From NCBI RefSeq assembly GCF_000718255.1, contig NZ_JOFJ01000017.1:52856-116855 (forward strand): DNA of 64,000 nucleotides, written 5' to 3'. A program made the position numbers and the translations under genes. Within the stretch, counting starts at the first letter, position 1. Every line of letters starts with the position of its first letter. The DNA is from Spirillospora albida. GTDB lineage: Bacteria > Actinomycetota > Actinomycetes > Streptosporangiales > Streptosporangiaceae. The notes under the pieces were generated by a model. It was given only the letters and a program-made list of their open reading frames with translations, had not been told where the DNA came from and searched no databases. Below are positions 24,124 through 32,624 of the stretch, piece by piece.

Positions 24124-24785
24124 CGAACAGCACGGGGGACGCCGGCACGGGCGTGCGGCGGCGGATGCCGCACGCCCGGCGCCGCGAGCAGCTGCTCCAG
24201 GTCGCGCTCGCCGAGTTCGGCCGGCGCGGCTACCACGAGACGCAGATGGAGCACGTGGCGGGGGCCGCCGCCGTGTCCAAGGCGCTGCTCTACCAGCACT
24301 TCGCGTCCAAGGAGCAGCTTTTCGTCGAGGTGACCGGCGAGGTCGTCGCGGAACTCACCGCGCGGCTGAACGCGGCCGTCCTCGCCGAGCAGGACTCGAT
24401 GGAGGGCATCCGGGCCATGATCCGGGTGCTGTTCGACTACGCCACGGCCGAGCCGGACGCGTGGGCGCTGGTGATCCGGCACCTCGACAAGCCGGAGGTC
24501 GGCCCGGAGCTGCGGGAGATGCGCGACCGGCTCGGGGGGGCGTTCGCGGACCTGCTGCTGCGCCGCCGCCGCGCCGATCCGAAGCTGTCGGCGGAGGCCC
24601 TCGCCGCGAACGAGCGGCGGGCGCGGCTGCTCGTCCCGCTCATGTACGGGTCGATGCTCTCGATGGTGTCGTGGTGGCTGGAGCACCCCGGCACGCCGCG
24701 CGACCGCGCCGAGCAGATGGCGGTCGAGTTCATCTGGCTCGGCCTGGACCGCCTCCGCTCCGGCGAGCGCCTGCCGAGGCCCTAG
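24120..24785 (+). CDS. TetR-family regulator, probable repressor of the ACAD/SDR locus
   Basis: 221-aa TetR protein with an N-terminal HTH, ARRREQLLQVALAEFGRRGY then VAGAAAVSKALLYQHFASKE, and a helical ligand-binding domain. It is coupled to the acyl-CoA dehydrogenase by ATGA overlap, and the 22-bp palindrome at the divergent promoter is its likely operator. By analogy with other regulators of acyl-CoA dehydrogenase genes the ligand may be an acyl-CoA; not shown by sequence. It converges with, and overlaps by 4 bp, the ROK gene stop. Confidence 0.9.
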   Translation: MTNSTGDAGTGVRRRMPHARRREQLLQVALAEFGRRGYHETQMEHVAGAAAVSKALLYQHFASKEQLFVEVTGEVVAELTARLNAAVLAEQDSMEGIRAMIRVLFDYATAEPDAWALVIRHLDKPEVGPELREMRDRLGGAFADLLLRRRRADPKLSAEALAANERRARLLVPLMYGSMLSMVSWWLEHPGTPRDRAEQMAVEFIWLGLDRLRSGERLPRP

Positions 24786-25804
24786 CCGAAGAGGTCGTCG
24801 CGGGCCCGGTCGAGGGCGGTCAGGACGGCGCCGCGCAGCACCGCGCCGCCCGCGATCACGCTGGGCCGCACCTCGGTCGGCGCGGGCGACAGGACGGCGA
24901 GCCGTTCCGCGACGCGGGCGGCGAGCCGCTCGCCGCCGGCGCGGCCGAGGGCGCCGCCGAGCACGACGAGACCGGGGTCCAGGACGGCGACGAGCGCGAC
25001 CGCGACCTCGGCGATCCGGTCCGCGGCCGCCTCATCGCCGAGGCCCGGGAGTTCCTCGACGATGTCGCAGATCTCGCGGTCACCGGCCCGCAGATACGCG
25101 ACCTCACCGGCGCCGCCGGACGCGCCGCGCCGCAGCCGCCCGTCCAGGACGAGGGCGGCCCCGACACCGTCGTCCAGCCACAGCAGCGCGAACTCGTCGC
25201 GTCCCGCGGCGGCGCCGTCGCGGTGCTCGGCGATCGCGGCGAGGTTGACCTCGTTCTCCAGGACGACCGGCACGCCCAGCCGGTCGCGCAGCGCCTGCAG
25301 CAGGTCGGGCCGCCCGCCGGGGAGCAGCCCGCCCGCCGTCACGCCGGTGCGGGGATGGACCAGCCCGGGTGCCCCGACGACGACGGTGTGCAGGACCGTT
25401 CCGTCCGCCGCCTCCTGGACCGCGTCCGCGACGAGCGCCACGGGATCGGGCTCGGCGCCGAGCGGACGGCCCGCCGAGCCCGCCGCGCCGCCCGCGATGT
25501 CGGCCACGGACACCTGGACGCCGTCCCGGCGCAGATCGACCCCGGCGACGTGGGCGCGCCCGGTGACGATGCCGTAGAGCCGCGCGTTCGGGCCGCGCCG
25601 CCGCTCCCCGGACTCGCCGGTCGCCTCGATGAGGCCGTCCGCGCGGAGCCGTTCGATGAGGTCGGACACCGTCGGCCGGGACAGCCCGGTCAGGTCCCGC
25701 AGCCGGGGCGCGCTCAGCGGGCCGTGCTCCAGCAGCAGATCGAGCGCGAGCCGGTCGTTGATCGCGCGGGCCATCCTGGGGGTGGCGGTCTTCACGGCAC
25801 CCAT
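24782..25804 (-). CDS. ROK-family transcriptional regulator
   Basis: About 340 aa. An N-terminal winged HTH (ALDLLLEHGPLSAPRLRDLT and GLSRPTVSDLIERLRADGLI) is followed by a ROK sugar-kinase-like domain with VAGVDLRRDGVQVSVAD, VVGAPGLVHPRTG and VVLENEVNLAAIAEH. The canonical zinc motif CxCGxxGC is not visible, so it looks like a regulator without the usual ROK metal site. On the minus strand TAATAT lies 7 nt before a GTG three codons downstream of the ATG, so the true (leaderless) start may be 25795. It is divergent from an MFS transporter, which is its probable target. Confidence 0.87.
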   Translation of the reverse strand: MGAVKTATPRMARAINDRLALDLLLEHGPLSAPRLRDLTGLSRPTVSDLIERLRADGLIEATGESGERRRGPNARLYGIVTGRAHVAGVDLRRDGVQVSVADIAGGAAGSAGRPLGAEPDPVALVADAVQEAADGTVLHTVVVGAPGLVHPRTGVTAGGLLPGGRPDLLQALRDRLGVPVVLENEVNLAAIAEHRDGAAAGRDEFALLWLDDGVGAALVLDGRLRRGASGGAGEVAYLRAGDREICDIVEELPGLGDEAAADRIAEVAVALVAVLDPGLVVLGGALGRAGGERLAARVAERLAVLSPAPTEVRPSVIAGGAVLRGAVLTALDRARDDLFG

Positions 25805-25869
25805 ATTAGTCAGGGTCCCTGCCCATGGTCTCTTTTCATCAGGAAGCCTGCCTGTTAGTTTCCGGAAGC

Positions 25870-27054
25870 ATGACCCCACGCGTCTCCATCGGGATCGTCT
25901 TCGCCGTCCACGGCGCCGTCGCCGGATCCCTCGCCACCCGGCTCCCCTGGCTCGAGGACCGCTTCGACCTCGGCCCCGCCCTGCTCGGGCTCGTCCTGCT
26001 CTGTCCCGCCGCGGGCGCCCTCCTCGGCATGCCGGTCGCCGCGCGGGTGGCCCACCGCCTCGGGGAGCGGACCGCCACCCGTGTCCTGCTCGCCGCGTGG
26101 TGCGCCGCCCTGGCACCGCCCGCGCTGGCGCCGGCGGCGGGCTGGCTGTTCCCGGCGATGCTGCTCTTCGGCGCCACGGCCGGCATGTGCGACGTGGTCA
26201 TGAACGCCCACGGGGTGGCGGTGGAGCGGCACGCGCGCCGCCCGATCATCTCCGGCCTCCACGGGCTGTGGTGCGTGGGCGGCCTGCTCGCAGGCGGCCT
26301 CGGCAGCCTCGCCGCGCATGCCGGGATCGACGCCCGCCCGCACCTGAGCGCCGTCGCCGCGGTCCTGCTCGCCGTCGGCGCCGTCGCGGGCCGCGGGCTC
26401 CTCCCCGACCGCCCCGCGCCGGCGGGGTCGGCCCCACGCCGGTTCGCGCTGCCCGGACGCGCCGTCCTGGCCCTGGGAGCGGTCGGCTTCTGTGCGACCT
26501 TCGCGGAGGGGGCGAGCGGCAACTGGGCCGCGGTCTACCTCACCGAGGTGGCCGGGGCGGGTCCCGGGCTCGCCGCCGCCGCGTTCACGATCTTCGCGTC
26601 CTGCATGGCCGTCACCCGGCTGCTCGGCGACGCGCTGGTGCGGCGGCTGGGGCCGGTGGCGCTCGTCCGCTGGAGCGGTGTCCTCGCCGTCGGCGGCGGT
26701 GCGCTGGTCGTGACGGCGCGTGCGCCCGTCCCCGCCATCGCGGGGTTCGCGCTGCTCGGCGTAGGGGTGGCGGTGGCGGTGCCGCTGGTCTTCGCCGCGG
26801 CGGGCAACGCGGGCCCGAACGCGGGCGAGGGCGTCGCGGGCGTCGCGACGATCAACTATCTGTCGGTCCTGGCGGCCCCCGCCGTCACCGGCTGGGTGGC
26901 CGGCGCCCTCTCCTACCCGGCGGCCTTCGCGATGATCACCTGCATGGCGGCCGGAATGCCCCTGGCGGCGGGCGCCCTGCGGCCCCGTGAGGAGGCCGCG
27001 CACGCCCCCGCTCACCGGGGGGCGGCCGACGCTCCGGTCGGATCGGACCGCTGA
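25870..27054 (+). CDS. MFS transporter
   Basis: 394-aa transporter with about twelve hydrophobic helices. It has no large soluble domain; loops carry motif-A-like RVAHRLGERTATRV. The end is charged and probably cytoplasmic (RPREEAAHAPAHRG). Its sequence (SGLHGLWCVGGLLAGGLGSL, GEGVAGVATINYLSVLAAPA) is of the type found in sugar or drug exporter-like MFS proteins in actinobacteria. Divergent from the ROK regulator with 65 bp between, so regulation by that protein is likely. Substrate unknown. Confidence 0.85.
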   Translation: MTPRVSIGIVFAVHGAVAGSLATRLPWLEDRFDLGPALLGLVLLCPAAGALLGMPVAARVAHRLGERTATRVLLAAWCAALAPPALAPAAGWLFPAMLLFGATAGMCDVVMNAHGVAVERHARRPIISGLHGLWCVGGLLAGGLGSLAAHAGIDARPHLSAVAAVLLAVGAVAGRGLLPDRPAPAGSAPRRFALPGRAVLALGAVGFCATFAEGASGNWAAVYLTEVAGAGPGLAAAAFTIFASCMAVTRLLGDALVRRLGPVALVRWSGVLAVGGGALVVTARAPVPAIAGFALLGVGVAVAVPLVFAAAGNAGPNAGEGVAGVATINYLSVLAAPAVTGWVAGALSYPAAFAMITCMAAGMPLAAGALRPREEAAHAPAHRGAADAPVGSDR

Positions 27055-27199
27055 GGCCCCGCCGCGCGCCGGGGGCGGCCATCGCCGCCAAACGCCGTCG
27101 CCCCGGTCGAGCGCAGAGCGTGACCGGGGCGTCGGTGAACATCGGAGAACCGAGCCCCCCGCGCACGGGGGTCTCGGCCACCGCGCGAACGGGCCACGC

Positions 27200-27235
27200 G
27201 CCGGTGAGGCGGAACCGGAGGCGAGCCTCACCGGC
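27200..27235. repeat. Inverted repeat between MFS and cold-shock genes
   Basis: Perfect 11-bp arms GCCGGTGAGGC / GCCTCACCGGC with a 14-nt loop, in the 263-bp gap between the two convergent genes. A second, smaller repeat with C and G runs lies at about 27156-27176. Either could end transcription of the MFS gene (plus) or the cold-shock gene (minus). The rest of the gap shows no gene. Confidence 0.5.
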
Positions 27236-27317
27236 GGATCGCGAAGCGATGCCGCGTTCGCTCGGGAACGGTCGGGGACGCGGGCCGCGCGGCGAGCGTC
27301 CCCGGGCCGGGCCGCGG

Positions 27318-27521
27318 TTACAGGGGGTAGACGCCCTCGGCCTGCGGGCCCTTCTGGCCCTGCGTGATCTCGAAGCCGACGCGCTGGTTCTCCTCGAGGC
27401 TGCGGTAGCCGCTCGTGGTGATCGCCGAGTAGTGGACGAACACGTCCGGGCCGCCGCCGTCCGGGGCGATGAAGCCGAAGCCCTTTTCAGCGTTGAACCA
27501 CTTCACGGTGCCTTCTGCCAC
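27318..27521 (-). CDS. CspA-family cold-shock protein
   Basis: 67-aa single cold-shock domain, the normal length. RNP1 KGFGFI and RNP2 VFVHYS are both present in VAEGTVKWFNAEKGFGFI and DVFVHYSAI. The GTG start at 27519-27521 has AAGGAG 7-8 nt upstream. Such proteins bind single-stranded RNA/DNA and melt RNA structure. About 277 bp upstream lacks a gene and may be a long structured leader of the kind known from csp genes. Confidence 0.95.
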   Translation of the reverse strand: MAEGTVKWFNAEKGFGFIAPDGGGPDVFVHYSAITTSGYRSLEENQRVGFEITQGQKGPQAEGVYPL

Positions 27522-27798
27522 GTTTCTCTCCTTGACTGGGTGGTGCTCACCGGCCGCCGGACGACGGCCGGGCTGCATGCGGACTCACTCACGTCCGCCG
27601 ATCACCCGGAGAAAACGGAGAACGCCCGTCGTCCAGAACTTCTGCGGGCGCACGTAAAGCAAACGTTCGAGACTGCGTGGCAGACCGTGTCTGCCTGCAA
27701 CGCCATCGAATCTACCCCATCGCCCACCGACACGCGCAACGACACGCGCGGGGAATGTCGGTACCGCCACTCGTGTTCGGCGGGGGTTCGGCTCGCGT
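27522..27798 (-). other. Intergenic region upstream of the cold-shock gene
   Basis: No convincing gene. It contains a perfect 7-bp hairpin GGCAGAC / GTCTGCC with a 3-nt loop at 27679-27695, and a relatively AT-rich stretch around 27610-27670. It must hold the csp promoter and probably its 5' leader; it also follows the end of the kynurenine operon. A 61-codon frame here lacks family resemblance and is not called. Confidence 0.4.
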
Positions 27799-29049
27799 TC
27801 ACGTCGCTTCGGCGAGCGCCTCCGCGGCGCGGTGGCAGTCGTGGAAGGTGTTGTAGAGCGGGGTCGGCGCCAACCGGACGATGTCGGGCTCCCGGGCGTC
27901 CGCGATCACGCCGCGGGCGGCGAGGCGCTCGACGAGAGCGCCCGCGCCGGCCACCCGGAGGGACAGCTGGGCACCACGCGCGGACGGCTCGGCCGGGGTG
28001 ATCACGCGGAGGCCGGGCAGTGGCGCGAGCCGGGCCTCGAGGTAGCCGGTGAGGCGGTCGCCGCGGGCGCGCAGGGCGTCCATCCCGGCCCGGTCGAAGA
28101 TCTCCAGCGACGCCAGCACGGGGGCGAGCGCCATGATCGGCGGGTTGGACAGCTGCCAGGCGTCGGCGGACGCGGGCGGCGCGATCTCCGGGTCCATCCG
28201 GAACCGGACGGCCGGGTCGGTCCCCCACCAGCCCGCCAGCCTCGGAACGGACGAGTCCCGGACGTGCCGCTCGTGCACGAAGCAGCCCGCGACCGCCCCC
28301 GGTCCGCTGTTCAGGTACTTGTAGGTGCACCAGGCGGCGAAGTCCACGTCCCAGTCGTGGAGGCGGAGCGGGACGTTCCCGGCGGCGTGCGCGAGGTCCC
28401 AGCCGACGACGGCGCCGGCCGCCCGGCCCGCCTTGGTGATCTCCGGCATGTCCATGAGCTGCCCGGTCAAATAGTTGACGCCGCCGAGCAGCAGCAGCGC
28501 GACGGTGTCGCCCTCGCGCTCCAGGAAGTCCACGACGTCCCCGGTGCGCAGGTGCTCCTCGCCGGGGCGCGGCCTGAGCCGGACGACCGCCGCCGCCGGG
28601 TCGAGGCCGTGGTGGACGGCCTGGCTCGCGACGGCGTAGGAGTCGGAGGGGAACGCGGAGTCCTCGATGAGGATGCGGGTGCGGGTGCCGGACGGGCGGT
28701 AGAAGCTCGCCATCATCAGGTGCAGGTTCACCGTCAGGGAGTTCATCGCGACGACCTCGTGCGGGAGGGCGCCGACGAGGCGCGCGGCGGGCTCCCGGAG
28801 CAGCTCGTGGTAGCCGACCCAGGGACGGCGTGCCCGCGTGTGGCCCTCGACGGCGAGCCGGGCCCAGTCGTCCAGCTCCTCGCGGAGGTAGTCCGCGGCC
28901 GACCGGGGCTGGAGGCCGAGGGAGTTCCCGGCGAAGTACGCCGCCTCCGGGTGGGCCCCGCCGGGCGCGGGCGGGATGAGGAACTCGCCGCGCCGGGACG
29001 GAAGCGGGTCCGTCTCGTCCAGCCGCAGGGCCTGCTGCTCGTCGTTCAC
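27799..29049 (-). CDS. kynU: Kynureninase
   Basis: 416-aa PLP enzyme cleaving kynurenine or 3-hydroxykynurenine to (3-hydroxy)anthranilate and alanine. Seen: AAYFAGNSLGLQPRSA, MNSLTVNLHLMMASFYRPSG, DLAHAAGNVPLRLHDWDVDF (PLP Asp), the Schiff-base Lys in CTYKYLNSGPG and GWWGTDP, all kynureninase signatures. The GTG start at 29047-29049 overlaps the stop of the amidohydrolase (GTGA). Last gene of the operon. The context (3-HAO next door) favours 3-hydroxykynurenine as substrate. Confidence 0.94.
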   Translation of the reverse strand: MNDEQQALRLDETDPLPSRRGEFLIPPAPGGAHPEAAYFAGNSLGLQPRSAADYLREELDDWARLAVEGHTRARRPWVGYHELLREPAARLVGALPHEVVAMNSLTVNLHLMMASFYRPSGTRTRILIEDSAFPSDSYAVASQAVHHGLDPAAAVVRLRPRPGEEHLRTGDVVDFLEREGDTVALLLLGGVNYLTGQLMDMPEITKAGRAAGAVVGWDLAHAAGNVPLRLHDWDVDFAAWCTYKYLNSGPGAVAGCFVHERHVRDSSVPRLAGWWGTDPAVRFRMDPEIAPPASADAWQLSNPPIMALAPVLASLEIFDRAGMDALRARGDRLTGYLEARLAPLPGLRVITPAEPSARGAQLSLRVAGAGALVERLAARGVIADAREPDIVRLAPTPLYNTFHDCHRAAEALAEAT

Positions 29050-30074
29050 GCGATCCTCTCGGTGGCGGTGGTCTTGGGCCGTGCGCCGTCCAGGGCGAAG
29101 AACGCGGCGGCGTTCCCGCCGAGCATGAGGGCCTGTTCGGCGCCGTCCAGGCCCGGACAGGCCCGGATCGTCTCCCCGGGGTCCTTCTCCCCCAGTGGGA
29201 AGGGGAAATCCGTTCCGAGCATGACGCGCTCGGGCCCCATGACGTCGACGAGGAGCCGGAGGGCACGCGGGTCGAACACGGCGGAGTCCACGGAGAAGCG
29301 GTCGGTGTAGTGGGACGGGGGGTGCGGGGAGTCGGCGCGGACGAGGTCGCGGTTGCGCCAGGCGTTGTCGGCGCGTCCGAGGAGGAAGGCGAAGCTGCCG
29401 CCGCCGTGGCAGAAGCACAGCCGCAGCGACGCGGGCAGCCGCTCGAACGCGCCGGACAGGATCAGCCCGAGGATGCTCAGCTGCGTCTCGGCGGGCATCC
29501 CGCACAGCCACGGCAGCATGTGGCCGCGCATCCGGGTGGCGCCGAGCATGTCCCAGGGGTGCACCAGGACGGGCAGGCCGATCGCGGCGCAGTGCTCCAG
29601 GAACGCCAGGATGCCGGGGTCGTCGAGGTTCCGGTCGCCGACGTGGTTGCCGATGTGGACGCCCCGGTGCCCGGCCGCCGCCGCGCGGGCGGCCGTCCCG
29701 GCGGCGAGCGCCGGGTCCTGCAGCGGCACCTGGCAGAGCGGCAGCAGCCGGTCGGGGGCGGCGGCGCAGAGCGCGAGGATGCGCTCGTTCACCAGGTCGC
29801 ACCAGTCGGCGGCGCGGGCGGCCTCGCAGCCGTAGCCGAACATCAGCGGCGTGGACGAGACGGCCTGGACGGCCACGCCCGCCGCGTCCATGGCGGCGAT
29901 GCGCGGCGCGGGGTCCCAGAGCGGGGCGGAGACCGGGCGGTACTCCTCGTCGCCGCACATCATCATGCCGGTGCCGTCGGCGTTCCGGCGCAGCCACGGC
30001 CCCGCCGGGCCGAGGAGGCGGCCCTCGGCGCGGCTCAGCGGCGGGAAGACGTGCGTGTGGACGTCGACGATCAT
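29046..30074 (-). CDS. 2-amino-3-carboxymuconate-6-semialdehyde decarboxylase (ACMSD)
   Basis: 342-aa amidohydrolase-superfamily decarboxylase. Metal ligands: HTH in MIVDVHTHVFPP, His in VLVHPWDMLGA and CFCHGGGSF, and Asp in MLGTDFPFPLGE. GNSL-type contacts NTLP-like segments and the AMRGHMLPW stretch fit ACMSD rather than other amidohydrolases. It converts the ring-cleavage product of 3-hydroxyanthranilate to 2-aminomuconate semialdehyde, diverting flux from quinolinate/NAD. The ATG shares a base with the 3-HAO stop (TGATG). Confidence 0.88.
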   Translation of the reverse strand: MIVDVHTHVFPPLSRAEGRLLGPAGPWLRRNADGTGMMMCGDEEYRPVSAPLWDPAPRIAAMDAAGVAVQAVSSTPLMFGYGCEAARAADWCDLVNERILALCAAAPDRLLPLCQVPLQDPALAAGTAARAAAAGHRGVHIGNHVGDRNLDDPGILAFLEHCAAIGLPVLVHPWDMLGATRMRGHMLPWLCGMPAETQLSILGLILSGAFERLPASLRLCFCHGGGSFAFLLGRADNAWRNRDLVRADSPHPPSHYTDRFSVDSAVFDPRALRLLVDVMGPERVMLGTDFPFPLGEKDPGETIRACPGLDGAEQALMLGGNAAAFFALDGARPKTTATERIA

Positions 30075-30646
30075 CACGTACGGGGGGCCGTCACGGGCGT
30101 CATCGCCTCGGGCCACACCCTGCCCGGGTGGACGGCTCCGCAGTGCGGGCAGGTCCGGTCGCCGTCGTAGAAGCCCTGGAAGACGGGCGGCAGGTCGTCC
30201 ACGATCGACCGGACCTGGAGCTCGGCCCGGTGCACGAGGTGGTGGCATTCGGTGCAGTACCACTCGAACGCCTCGGTCGTGCCCTCCGGCCTGGGGATCT
30301 CCACGACGAGGCCGATCGAGCCGGGCTCGGGGCGCTGCGGCGAGTGCCGGACGTGCGCGGGCAGCAGGAACACGTCGCCCTCGTTGATCTGGACGTCGAC
30401 GGGCGGCCGGCCCTCCTCCTCCATGACCCGCAGGACCATGTTGCCCTTGAGCTGGTAGAAGAACTCCTCGATGGGGTCGTCGTGGAAGTCGGTCCGCCGG
30501 TTGGGGCCGCCGACGACCATGACGATCAGCCCGGCGTCGTCGAACACCTGGACGTTGCCGACCGGCGGCTTGAGCAGGTCGCGGTGCTCGTCGATCCACT
30601 TCTCGAAGTTGAACGGCCGCCCGAAGGCGAGCTGCGGCAGGGGCAT
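30074..30646 (-). CDS. 3-hydroxyanthranilate 3,4-dioxygenase
   Basis: 190-aa cupin dioxygenase that opens the 3-hydroxyanthranilate ring. Iron ligands lie in DFHDDPIEEFFYQLKGNM (His, Glu) and LLPAHVRHSPQRPE (His). The bacterial C-terminal rubredoxin-like site is present as CTECHH and CPHC. The ATG at 30644-30646 has AAGGAGG 7 nt upstream. Third from the end of the meta-cleavage operon, 11 nt after the RidA gene. Confidence 0.94.
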   Translation of the reverse strand: MPLPQLAFGRPFNFEKWIDEHRDLLKPPVGNVQVFDDAGLIVMVVGGPNRRTDFHDDPIEEFFYQLKGNMVLRVMEEEGRPPVDVQINEGDVFLLPAHVRHSPQRPEPGSIGLVVEIPRPEGTTEAFEWYCTECHHLVHRAELQVRSIVDDLPPVFQGFYDGDRTCPHCGAVHPGRVWPEAMTPVTAPRT

Positions 30647-30657
30647 GGGGAGCCTCC

Positions 30658-31092
30658 TTACTGAGGGATGCCGGCCTGTCCGGGCAGATAGGCCACGCAC
30701 GCGATCTCGATGAGCAGGTGCGGGTGCGGGAGCTGGTGGACGGCGACGGTCGTGCGGGCCGGGCCGGTCTCGTCGAAGAACTCGCCGTAGACCTCGTTGT
30801 AGCCGCCGAAGTCGTTCATGCTGACGAGGTAGGCCGTGACACCGACCAGGTCGTGGAGCCCGCCGCCCGCCGCTTCGAGCAGGTCGCGGATGTTCTCGAT
30901 GACGGCGCGGGTCTGCGCGCGGATGTCGAGGTCGGTGACGCCCATCGCGTCGGCGGACGCGCCCGCGAACGTGCCGTCGGGGCGGCGGGAGCTCGTCCCG
31001 GACACGAACACCAGGTCGCCGGCCCGCTTGACGTGCGGGAACCGGCCGCGCGGCGCGGCCTTGCCCGCGACGGTGAGGGCGTCGCCGGTCAT
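30658..31092 (-). CDS. RidA-family protein, probable 2-aminomuconate deaminase
   Basis: 144-aa RidA/YjgF protein. Family features: GRFPHVKRAGDLVFVSGTSS, QTRAVIENIRDLLEAAGG and the C-terminal HPHLLIEIACVAYLP. Within this operon it fits the RidA-type 2-aminomuconate deaminases (AmnD/NbaF), which release ammonia and give 4-oxalocrotonate. ATG overlaps the stop of the decarboxylase gene (ATGA). A generic enamine deaminase cannot be excluded on sequence alone. Confidence 0.85.
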   Translation of the reverse strand: MTGDALTVAGKAAPRGRFPHVKRAGDLVFVSGTSSRRPDGTFAGASADAMGVTDLDIRAQTRAVIENIRDLLEAAGGGLHDLVGVTAYLVSMNDFGGYNEVYGEFFDETGPARTTVAVHQLPHPHLLIEIACVAYLPGQAGIPQ

Positions 31093-31832
31093 GTGGCGAC
31101 CTCCACGGAGCCGAGCCCGGCGCCGGTGACGCGGACGTGCGCGTCCTTCGGCAGCGGGATCGCGGCCGTGGCCGCCCCGGCGAGGACGACCCAGCCCGGT
31201 TCGAGCGGGATCCCGGCGCGCAGCGCGAGCCGGGCGGCGGCCCGCAGCGCCCGCGCGGGGTCGCCGAGGATCGCGGCGGACGACCCGGTCTGCACCGGCC
31301 GCCCGTCGATCTCCATCAGCAGCCCGGTATTGGACAGGTCGCGTGGCTCGTGCCACGCGCCGTAGCCGAACCTCGCGGCGGACGCGTTGTCGGCGATGAC
31401 GTCCGGGAGGGTGAACGCGAAGTCCCGGTAGCGGGAGTCGAGCACCTCGAACCCGACGGCGACGCCCGCGACGGCCGACTCGACCTCGGCGACCGACCGG
31501 ACCTCCCTGCCGATGAGGTACACGATCTCCGGCTCGATCCGGGGATGGATGAGCCCGGACGTGTCGACGGACGGCCCGGCGGCCATCGCGTCGGTGAGCA
31601 GGCCCCAGATGACGTCGTCCACGCCCATCTGGATCATCTTCGCGCGGCTGGTGAAACCCATCTTCACCCCGGCGAGGTGCTCGCCGCGGCGGGTGCGCCG
31701 TTCGATGCCCGCGCGCTGCACGGCGTACGCCGTCGGCACGTCCAGTTCCCGCTCAGCGGTCAGCGGCGGGATCGCCCGCACGGCCCGCGCGGCGTCGTCG
31801 AGGCGCGCCGCGAGCCGCTGCACGTCCGTCAT
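31089..31832 (-). CDS. 4-oxalocrotonate decarboxylase
   Basis: 247-aa member of the fumarylacetoacetase/hydratase-decarboxylase family. GVKMGFTSRAKMIQMGVDDV, HPRIEPEIVYLIGREV and the LDSRYRDFAFTLPDVIADN segment match decarboxylases (DmpH/NbaG type) rather than hydratases. It turns 4-oxalocrotonate into 2-oxopent-4-enoate, usually in complex with the hydratase, whose gene is directly upstream and overlaps by ATGA. Confidence 0.88.
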   Translation of the reverse strand: MTDVQRLAARLDDAARAVRAIPPLTAERELDVPTAYAVQRAGIERRTRRGEHLAGVKMGFTSRAKMIQMGVDDVIWGLLTDAMAAGPSVDTSGLIHPRIEPEIVYLIGREVRSVAEVESAVAGVAVGFEVLDSRYRDFAFTLPDVIADNASAARFGYGAWHEPRDLSNTGLLMEIDGRPVQTGSSAAILGDPARALRAAARLALRAGIPLEPGWVVLAGAATAAIPLPKDAHVRVTGAGLGSVEVAT

Positions 31833-32614
31833 CGGCCCTCCTCCTTGCCGAACGCGACCCGCACGTCGCCGAGCCCGTCGACGCGCGCCTCGAACACGTC
31901 TCCGGGCGCGACCGGAACGACCGGCCCGAGCGCGCCGGTCAGTACGGTGTCGCCCGCGCGCAGCGGCCGGCCGACGCGGACGAGCGTGTCGGCGAGCCAG
32001 AGCGCCGCGTTCAGCGGGTGCCCGAGGCAGGCGGCGCCCGTCCCGGTGGACGTCTGCTCGCCGCGCCGCTCCAGCACCATGCCGCAGAGCCGCAGGTCGA
32101 CGTCGTGGAGCCGCACCGGGCGGGAGCCGAGCGCGTACATGCCGGACGAGGCGTTGTCGGCGACCGTGTCGACGAGCGCGATGTCCCAGTCGCGGACGCG
32201 GCTGCCGACGACCTCGATCGCGGGCAGCGCGAACGCGGTCGCCCGGATCAGGTCGGCGACGGTGTGCCGCTCGTGGGTCAGGTCGCGCTCGAGGACGAGC
32301 GCGACCTCCGCCTCGACCCGCGCCTGCAGGACGGCGCCCGGCGGGATCTCCTCACCGTCCGGGACGGCCATGTCGGCGAACAGCATCCCGAAGTCGGGGC
32401 TGCCGACGCCGAGTTGCTCCTGTACGGCGCGGGACGTCAGGCCGATCTTGCGGCCGGCGAGGCGGCGGCCCTCGCCGAGCCACCGTTCCGTCATCCGGTC
32501 CTGGACGGCGTAGGCGTCGTCCACGGTCGAGATGAGATCGCGGACGGGTTCGCACGGAACGCCGCTCGCGTAGGCGCCGAGGATCCGCTCGGCCGCCGTG
32601 TCGATGTAGGTCAC
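31829..32614 (-). CDS. 2-oxopent-4-enoate (2-keto-4-pentenoate) hydratase
   Basis: 261-aa hydratase of the DmpE/MhpD/NbaH type. Motifs: AGRKIGLTSRAVQEQLGVGS, DFGMLFADM, VEAEVALVLERDL and LPAIEVVGSRVRDWDIALVD. It adds water to give 4-hydroxy-2-oxovalerate, the substrate of an aldolase that is not in this window. It starts 10 nt after the ALDH gene and overlaps the decarboxylase gene, its usual protein partner. Confidence 0.88.
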   Translation of the reverse strand: MTYIDTAAERILGAYASGVPCEPVRDLISTVDDAYAVQDRMTERWLGEGRRLAGRKIGLTSRAVQEQLGVGSPDFGMLFADMAVPDGEEIPPGAVLQARVEAEVALVLERDLTHERHTVADLIRATAFALPAIEVVGSRVRDWDIALVDTVADNASSGMYALGSRPVRLHDVDLRLCGMVLERRGEQTSTGTGAACLGHPLNAALWLADTLVRVGRPLRAGDTVLTGALGPVVPVAPGDVFEARVDGLGDVRVAFGKEEGR

Positions 32615-32624
32615 GGGTTCGCCC

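Noticed and set aside
27585..27770. 61-codon minus-strand frame upstream of the cold-shock gene
   Set aside because: No ribosome site or family resemblance; the region is better explained as csp promoter/leader.
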